From assembly GCA_050633325.1 (NCBI GenBank), contig JBOEGH010000016.1, forward strand, positions 1 through 21,827: a stretch of 21,827 nt of DNA. The letters are read 5' to 3'. Position 1 is the stretch's first letter. Each line of letters starts with the position of its first letter. A program made the translations under genes and the position numbers. The DNA is from UBA1672 sp050633325. Lineage in GTDB: Bacteria; Pseudomonadota; Alphaproteobacteria; Micavibrionales; Micavibrionaceae. Positions 17,288 to 21,827 of this stretch are shown here, piece after piece. Under the pieces are notes generated by a model that saw only the letters and a list, made by a program, of their open reading frames with translations, ran no database searches and had not been told where the DNA came from.

Positions 17288-18313
17288 ATGAAAGTATTAC
17301 ACGCAATGGCTGGGGCTTCCGTGGGGGGTGCAGAAACGTTCTTTGTCGATGCGCTCAAGGCCATCAACGAAGAAAATATTGATCAGTTTGTGATCACACG
17401 AAACAACAACCGGCACAAAATAGAAGAAATAGAAAAATGTAACATTCCTTTAAAAAACGCAAATTTCAGTAGGATGTGTAAATGGCCGACAAAGAAAATT
17501 ATTCAAAACTCTATTTCAGAGTTCAATCCTGACATTATCCACCATTGGATGGGGCGTGCAGGAATGTTTTCAACGCATGGTGATCACACCAATATTGGTT
17601 GGTATGGAGGGTATTACAAGCCTGAACGTTTTAATAATTGCCATCATCATGTAGCTGTAACAAAAGATATTGCTGATCACATTATAAGGGAAGGTATTGA
17701 TTCAAAATTTGTCCATGTCTTGCATATCTATGCAGAGTTTGAGACTGCACTCCCCTTAAACCGCGCTGAATTTAATACACCAAATGATGTGCCTTTATTG
17801 CTATCCTTATCAAGGCTGCATACAAAGAAAGGGTTGGATATTTTACTTGAGGCCATGACAAAAATCCCTGATGCTTATTTGTGGATTGCAGGGTCCGGCC
17901 CATTAAAACAAGAACTTGAAGCACAAATGCATACTCTAAATCTGGAAAATCGTGTGCGTTTTCTGGGCTGGAGATATGATAGAGAAGCTTTATTGGCAAC
18001 TGCTGATATCTGCGTTTTCCCATCCAGATATGAACCATTCGGCGCTGTTGTGATCGAGGCATGGGCAACCGGCACACCACTCATCGTAACAAAAGCATCA
18101 GGCCCAAAGGCATATGTTACGCATGAGGAAAACGGGCTTCTGATTAATGTTGATGATGTTGGCGAATTAGCTGCATCTGTTAATCGTGTGATTAATGATA
18201 AAATGTTACAAGCGCATATAGTTATTAACGGTATTGAGCATTATGAGAGATATTTCACAAAATCTATCTTCAAAAAGAATGTGACTGACCTTTATGACAT
18301 GGTCAAACGCTAA
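17288..18313 (+). CDS. GT4-family glycosyltransferase (GT-B fold)
   Basis: This 341-residue cytoplasmic enzyme has the early glycine-rich loop GASVGGAETFFVDAL (residues 9-23), the core LLSLSRLHTKKGLDILLEAM (171-190), IAGSGPLKQEL (200-210) and the retaining GT4 signature EPFGAVVIEAWATGTP (249-264). In that signature Glu249 and Glu257 form the EX7E pair that contacts the sugar nucleotide. GT4 enzymes with this layout usually add sugars to lipopolysaccharide core or other envelope glycans. Control by a PmrA-like box fits a lipopolysaccharide-remodelling role, since PmrA regulons often change lipopolysaccharide, but the acceptor cannot be read from the sequence. GGAG lies 9 nt before the ATG. The gene is convergent with the histidine kinase gene, 12 bp from its stop. 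Confidence 0.88.
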   Translation: MKVLHAMAGASVGGAETFFVDALKAINEENIDQFVITRNNNRHKIEEIEKCNIPLKNANFSRMCKWPTKKIIQNSISEFNPDIIHHWMGRAGMFSTHGDHTNIGWYGGYYKPERFNNCHHHVAVTKDIADHIIREGIDSKFVHVLHIYAEFETALPLNRAEFNTPNDVPLLLSLSRLHTKKGLDILLEAMTKIPDAYLWIAGSGPLKQELEAQMHTLNLENRVRFLGWRYDREALLATADICVFPSRYEPFGAVVIEAWATGTPLIVTKASGPKAYVTHEENGLLINVDDVGELAASVNRVINDKMLQAHIVINGIEHYERYFTKSIFKKNVTDLYDMVKR

Positions 18314-18325
18314 CACAAAACAATC

Positions 18326-19639
18326 CTATTTAACAGGAAACTTGACTACAAATTTAGCACCCCTGCCGTCTAAGCCACCCTCTACAGATATTGAACCATG
18401 ATAATATTCAACAATATTTTTAATAATAGAAAGGCCAAGGCCTGAACCTTTTTGTTTTGTACCTTGGCAGCGATAAAATCTATCAAAAACCCGCAAGCGC
18501 TCTTCTTCTTTGATACCAAAACCATTATCGGCAACTGACAAGATAATTTCCTTCTTATGCCGCTTTACTTCCACCTGTATAACACCACTTTCCGGAGTAT
18601 ATAAAATAGCATTTTGAATAAGATTTTCGATCATCACCACAATGTTATTAAGCTGAGCGGTCATCTTAACTGCTTTTTTAGGGTGCTTAAATGTAACAGT
18701 TTGTGATTTTTCAGAAGATAGCAACTCCAGATCTTTAATTATATTTTTAGTCACAGTGACCAAATTGATATCTTCTGTGATCATGGCCTGTGCATCTGTC
18801 TCATATCGTGCCAACATTAACAAACCTTCAACAAGGTTGATCGCACGATCGAGACCGTTTTTTAAATTATCCTCCAATTCCTCACGCTCTTCTATAGTTT
18901 CCGCACGCTTCAACATATCCAACTGTAAATTAATGGCCGTTAAGGGGGTTCTTAACTCATGTGCCGCATCCGCAGTGAATTTACGCTGCAAAGTTACGGA
19001 TTCTTCCAACCGTCTTAGAAGGTGATTAAGTGACTGGATCACGGGGAAAATTTCTTGTGGAATATTTACCGTGTCAATGGGGCTAAGATTGTGCGCGCCC
19101 CGCTCCCGCACACGATCTGAAATCACCATAAGGGGCTTAAGCCCGTGTCCGGTAACAATATATATAACAAACACCATAACAGGCAAAAATAATAGAATGG
19201 GTGCTATAAAGAAAAATAGGACATCATGTTCCATCTCTTGACGTTCATTCAAGGAATGAGCAACTTGAACAACCCTGTTCTGGTCGGTTCTTTGAAAATA
19301 ACGCAGCCCCTCTTCTTCATTGATGAAAAACTTTCCAAATCCGCTTTCTTGTCTTGGAACAGCAATTTTAGGATGCGAAGTATAAATCAATACATTATCT
19401 TCCCATACTTGAATAAGAAACTCATCCTCCTCTTCCAAACTGGTTTTATTACTTACCTCAACTTCATTCAGTTCTTTTGCATGAGGGGATATAGATATGG
19501 CTAATTGTTGCAAGCTACCATCCATTACCTCTGTAAATTCTTCATGGACATAATGGAATGTCGGCACAGAAATAAGCACAACCTCAACGACTAACACCGC
19601 TAAAATCATAAAAACAAGGCGATCGCGTATTGAAATCAT
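18326..19639 (-). CDS. OmpR-system sensor histidine kinase (QseC/PmrB-like)
   Basis: This 437-residue membrane kinase has helix 1 (about 8-27), a periplasmic sensor (about 28-140), helix 2 (about 141-163), a HAMP-like linker, and the HisKA motif FTADAAHELRTPL with phosphorylated His227. Its ATPase has ENLIQNAILYTP (Asn343), DNGFGI (371-376), FDRFYR (385-390) and GSGLGLSI (398-405). The sensor region is rich in acid pairs with ExxE spacing (34-37, 56-59, 70-73), the arrangement PmrB uses to detect ferric iron, so a metal signal is possible though unproven. Its ATG overlaps the regulator's stop by four bases (ATGA), so both come from one transcript driven from about 20350. All catalytic boxes are intact. 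Confidence 0.93.
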   Translation of the reverse strand: MISIRDRLVFMILAVLVVEVVLISVPTFHYVHEEFTEVMDGSLQQLAISISPHAKELNEVEVSNKTSLEEEDEFLIQVWEDNVLIYTSHPKIAVPRQESGFGKFFINEEEGLRYFQRTDQNRVVQVAHSLNERQEMEHDVLFFFIAPILLFLPVMVFVIYIVTGHGLKPLMVISDRVRERGAHNLSPIDTVNIPQEIFPVIQSLNHLLRRLEESVTLQRKFTADAAHELRTPLTAINLQLDMLKRAETIEEREELEDNLKNGLDRAINLVEGLLMLARYETDAQAMITEDINLVTVTKNIIKDLELLSSEKSQTVTFKHPKKAVKMTAQLNNIVVMIENLIQNAILYTPESGVIQVEVKRHKKEIILSVADNGFGIKEEERLRVFDRFYRCQGTKQKGSGLGLSIIKNIVEYYHGSISVEGGLDGRGAKFVVKFPVK

Positions 19640-20298
19640 TCGCTTACTCCTATTCTATAACCAACACCACGAATATTTTTGATCACACTTTTACCAAGCT
19701 TTTGTCGCAATTGATAAATATGTACTTCAACTGAATTGCTTTCCACTTCCTCATTCCAGCCATATAACCTCTCTTCCAACTGCGAGCGTGAAAATACTTT
19801 ATTAGGGCATTCCATCAGCAAACGTAGAATATTAAACTCTTTTGCCGATAAAGTGTATGATAGGTTTTTACATGACACCTCGTTCTTATTGATATCCAAA
19901 TACAGATCACCAACTTGAATTACGTTTGTTCTCTCCCCTATCTTTCGCCTTAAAAGCAACCTTATCCTTGCCTCAAGTTCTTCCAGAGCAAACGGTTTAA
20001 TCATATAATCATCTGCGCCAATATCCAGTCCAAGAACACGATCTTCAATTCCATCACGCGCAGTTAAAATCAGAACAGGAATATCGCTCCTAGATGCTCT
20101 CAAACTCTTTAAAACTTCGACGCCATCCTTTCCCGGAAGCCCTAAATCCAAAATAATCAGACTGTACTCGGTAGTTTTCAATGAGGGCTCAACATCCAAG
20201 CCATCTTCTACCCAATCAACAGAATATCCTGATTTCTTTAAAGAGTTCTGCAAACCCTCACCAATCATATAATCATCTTCAACCAGCAGTAGCTTCAC
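19636..20298 (-). CDS. OmpR/QseB/PmrA-type response regulator
   Basis: This 220-residue regulator has an N-terminal receiver domain with acidic pocket Asp8/Asp9, phosphoacceptor Asp51 (LDLGLPGKDG), Thr79 and Lys101. A C-terminal winged-helix DNA-binding domain (about 125-218) has LSAKEFNILRLL, then SNSVEVHIYQLRQKLG with the recognition helix, and GVGYRIG at the end. It should bind tandem half-sites. The CTTAAG-type direct repeats with 11-bp period in this window, including three before its own gene, are the natural targets, which implies autoregulation. The start is GTG at 20298 with only a weak AAAGA ribosome site. It is co-translated with the kinase by a four-base overlap. QseB and PmrA cannot be told apart on sequence alone. 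Confidence 0.94.
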   Translation of the reverse strand: MKLLLVEDDYMIGEGLQNSLKKSGYSVDWVEDGLDVEPSLKTTEYSLIILDLGLPGKDGVEVLKSLRASRSDIPVLILTARDGIEDRVLGLDIGADDYMIKPFALEELEARIRLLLRRKIGERTNVIQVGDLYLDINKNEVSCKNLSYTLSAKEFNILRLLMECPNKVFSRSQLEERLYGWNEEVESNSVEVHIYQLRQKLGKSVIKNIRGVGYRIGVSE

Positions 20299-20352
20299 GC
20301 CAGAATCTTTCTGTTAATATTTAAGCCTTATATTAAAGCATATAATATCAGA

Positions 20353-20380
20353 CTTAAACCAAACTTAATTCTATCTTAAG
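20353..20380 (-). promoter_or_regulatory. Triple PmrA/QseB-like box upstream of the two-component operon
   Basis: On the minus strand this reads CTTAAG-N5-ATTAAG-N5-TTTAAG, three half-sites at exact 11-bp steps. The near edge is 55 nt upstream of the GTG start. A TATTAT stretch (20342-20347 on the plus strand as ataata) could be the -10. This indicates autoregulation. Confidence 0.75.
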
Positions 20381-20793
20381 CTTCCACCCTTTGGCTCAAA
20401 TATGGATAATTATATGCCTGATAAATAGTAAAGATATGATACTCCGCATGATTACCACCAGACGTGCAACACCACACAAAAACCATGTAAAAAAACATGT
20501 TAGAAGGAAATTATCTTATAAAAACACTTGCCGGAAGACTAAATGGCAACCCATAATTGACACATTACGAACCGATTATTATCAAGATATAATCGTTTTA
20601 TTCAACTCCATACCCTATAAAATGTCTTATAAAGTACATCATGACCGCGCAGCTTAGTAGTCCAAAAGGAGCAAACGAAACAAATGGACAGATTAGTGAA
20701 AACGTAATACTAATCAGTTAATTTTTGATTTACTACCGCGCTAAGGCTGCTTAGACTTACTAAATGTAAATCAACAACTAGAAAGATATACTT
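20381..20793. other. Intergenic region between the two-component operon and the small membrane protein
   Basis: These 413 bp are AT-rich. An 88-codon plus-strand frame (20391-20657) starts inside the regulator's upstream region. It has a basic, atypical composition, lacks a good ribosome site and resembles nothing I know, so I do not call it a gene. AAGGAG near 20667 precedes an ATG that stops after seven codons. No hairpin terminator or further CTTAAG box was seen. Confidence 0.5.
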
Positions 20794-21075
20794 TTGGAAG
20801 CGGACATAAATGCACAAGTGACAACACTGCCTGAATCTTTATTGTATGGGCTGGTAATAGTTGTAATTTCCTTAATCGGCACGCTTGTCTATAGCTTTAG
20901 GAATGATGGGTTTAAAGAAGCAATTGAAAATCTTTTCTTATGGTTTTTGTTAATTGGCGCATTTTCGAACTTATTTCTACCTCCTATTGATGCAGAGGAC
21001 GAAATAACAGCAGGAGTTATGTTCGTTGCTTTTGGTGTATGCAGAATCGCTAAAAGTATGTCTAAAAAAACCTGA
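20794..21075 (+). CDS. Small hypothetical membrane protein
   Basis: This 93-residue protein of unknown family has three hydrophobic stretches: LLYGLVIVVISLIGTLVYSF, NLFLWFLLIGAFSNLFLPPI and AGVMFVAFGVCRIA. They are joined by short charged loops (FRNDGFKEAIE, DAEDEI), and the protein ends in a basic tail (KSMSKKT). This charge pattern looks like a real small inner-membrane protein. The start is uncertain: TTG at 20794 is the first plausible codon after an in-frame stop, and the ribosome site is weak. A 6-bp palindrome (GCTAGA-ATA-TCTAGC, 21080-21094) follows the stop but has no T-run. It sits between the regulator operon and the recombinase remnant and carries no recognisable box, so it may be cargo or belong to the old element. 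Confidence 0.5.
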   Translation: MEADINAQVTTLPESLLYGLVIVVISLIGTLVYSFRNDGFKEAIENLFLWFLLIGAFSNLFLPPIDAEDEITAGVMFVAFGVCRIAKSMSKKT

Positions 21076-21079
21076 GTAA

Positions 21080-21094
21080 GCTAGAATATCTAGC
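21080..21094. repeat. Short perfect palindrome after the small membrane protein gene
   Basis: GCTAGA-ATA-TCTAGC lies 5 bp past the stop at 21075. It could be a weak transcription stop or a binding site. No T-run follows on the plus strand. Confidence 0.35.
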
Positions 21095-21146
21095 AAAGTA
21101 CCTCTCGCCATTCTAGATAGCATCCCTGATTTCAAAAATGTAACTA

Positions 21147-21469
21147 ATGACAAAAAATGTAAAAAGGCCAGAACTTGATAAGCAAAAGATTCAGCAATGC
21201 CATGATCTTATAGATGCCCTTGTGCGGTTACAGGAGACGATAAATTCAGAATTGCAGTAACCACGCTAGTTAAACTGACATCGAAGGCCGCTGAATTATT
21301 TGATCGTTCGACCACAGAAGAAAAACGCCAATTGATTGGATATGTGTTTTCGAACTTGGAATTAGAGGGCGGAAAGCTACATTATTCCTTGAAAAGCCAT
21401 TTGATATGTTCGTGGATTTAGCCAGTTGTAAAGAATGGCAGTGCTTGCAGTCTGCCGATAACTTTTCTC
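21147..21469 (+). pseudogene. Remnant C-terminus of a large serine recombinase, frameshifted
   Basis: Three reading frames in succession give the tail of a serine recombinase. The first (from ATG 21147) ends ...CHDLIDALVR and stops at 21260. The second, entered at about 21229, reads TGDDKFRIAVTTLVKL, then KAAELFDRSTTEEKRQLIG and FSNLELEGGKLHYSLK. The third, reached if one A is restored in the AAAA run near 21387, reads KPFDMFVDLASCKEW. The pattern LF-x-S-x(3)-EKR-x-L-x(3)-FSNLxL...SLxxPFD is typical of the C-terminal region of these integrases. The catalytic serine domain and zinc ribbon are absent. The reading runs straight into the 37-bp repeat, so the recombinase end and the boundary repeat coincide. 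It cannot be active. The family call rests on recalled pattern only. Confidence 0.6.
21433..21469 (+). repeat. 37-bp direct repeat, right boundary of the efflux/regulatory module
   Basis: This is an exact copy of 8549-8585 in the same orientation. It overlaps the last codons of the recombinase remnant on the plus strand and the end of the MATE-like fragment on the minus strand, as expected for an attachment site at the edge of an integrated element. Confidence 0.9.
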
Positions 21470-21745
21470 CGCAGCCAAAAGTGTATCAGGTTTATTTCTA
21501 AGATAAAGGAAACCAGCCAGAAAAAAGGTCAAAAGATCAGTGACCGGGATGGCAATAAAAATACCAACATCACCAAAAAACAATGGCAATGTAAGTAGAA
21601 ATATTACTGGCAACAATAAACTTCTACTAATAGCAATAGCAATAGCAATAGCAGCTGAATGTATTGGTTTATGCATAGCTGTAAAACGATAAAACAGAGT
21701 GATTACATTATCGTTTAAAAGACGTTGTATATCATTAATAGTTAA
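21470..21745 (-). pseudogene. C-terminal fragment of a MATE-like multidrug transporter
   Basis: The minus-strand frame reads FYRFTAMHKPIHSAAIAIAIAI, then SRSLLLPVIFLLTLPLFFG, DVGIFIAIPVTDLLTFFLAG and FLYLRNKP. This matches the last two membrane helices of MATE (NorM/MepA-type) exporters, in which a RxLLLxP...LPLxFGxxGIxxAxPxxD pattern is common. Only about 90 residues remain. Upstream codons are open to about 21748 and then stop, and no earlier MATE helices are found, even reading across the window ends. Downstream the frame runs into the 37-bp repeat and ends in unrelated sequence at 21377. An apparent ATG at 21676 lies inside the homologous part and is probably not a true start. The gene looks cut at both sides. 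Confidence 0.55.
21629..21652 (+). repeat. Four tandem AATAGC hexamers
   Basis: Four perfect hexamer units encode an Ala-Ile run in the MATE-like fragment on the minus strand. Unit changes keep the reading frame, so this would alter helix length rather than switch the gene on or off. Confidence 0.8.
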
Positions 21746-21810
21746 ATCTCTTTACTAAACTCCAGTTTGGGGCAAGCATTATAGAACAAAAACATGAACT
21801 GTACGTAAGG

Positions 21811-21827
21811 TATTTACTGATCTGTGA
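21811..21827. repeat. 17-bp terminal direct repeat, right copy
   Basis: This is identical to bases 1-17 in the same orientation and runs to the last base of the window. See the left copy for the two explanations. Confidence 0.85.

Noticed and set aside
20391..20657. An 88-codon plus-strand frame upstream of the small membrane protein
   Set aside because: It begins beside the regulator's operator, has no ribosome binding site, and its very basic, irregular composition matches no family known to me.
21629..21652. Hexamer repeat as a phase-variation switch
   Set aside because: Six-base units cannot shift the frame, and the host gene is already a fragment.

Overview
The window looks like AT-rich accessory DNA from a Gram-negative bacterium. 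Signs of an outer membrane and periplasm are a predicted beta-barrel, a tripartite efflux pump, a Tat-exported subunit and a glucan phosphoglycerol transferase. A BcsS-like barrel beside a BcsA-like synthase leans towards Alphaproteobacteria, but nothing here fixes the genus. The first and last 17 bases are identical. This suggests either a complete circular molecule of about 21,810 bp or an island cut out at its direct repeats. I see no replication, partition or mobilisation gene, and no rRNA, tRNA or CRISPR array.

Region A (about 300 to 8400, all minus strand) is an envelope-glycan and sugar-oxidation block. In transcription order it holds a GDPD-family phosphodiesterase, an OpgB-like phosphoglycerol transferase split by a frameshift, a BcsA-like GT2 synthase with an altered QxxRW motif, a Tat-signal dehydrogenase small subunit, a GMC/FAD dehydrogenase with a three-cysteine cluster motif, and a BcsS-like outer-membrane barrel. 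A plausible reading is synthesis, secretion and glycerophosphate decoration of a beta-glucan, with a linked periplasmic sugar dehydrogenase.

Region B (about 8590 to 21430) lies between two copies of an exact 37-bp direct repeat. It encodes an RND efflux operon (TolC-like, membrane fusion protein, pump), a PepSY protein, a ferric-reductase-like flavocytochrome with an acidic insertion, an unknown polytopic membrane protein, a GT4 glycosyltransferase, an OmpR-type two-component system, and a small membrane protein. Every promoter region of this block except that of the last small gene carries CTTAAG-like half-sites 11 bp apart (PmrA/QseB-type boxes). In three minus-strand promoters the box begins exactly 50 nt upstream of the start codon. 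No convincing box lies in region A. Region B therefore looks like a self-regulated envelope- or metal-stress module.

The right end (21147 to 21745) is a scar. The frameshifted tail of a large serine recombinase runs into the 37-bp repeat, convergent with the C-terminal fragment of a MATE-like transporter. A diverged third copy of the repeat core lies at 218-232.
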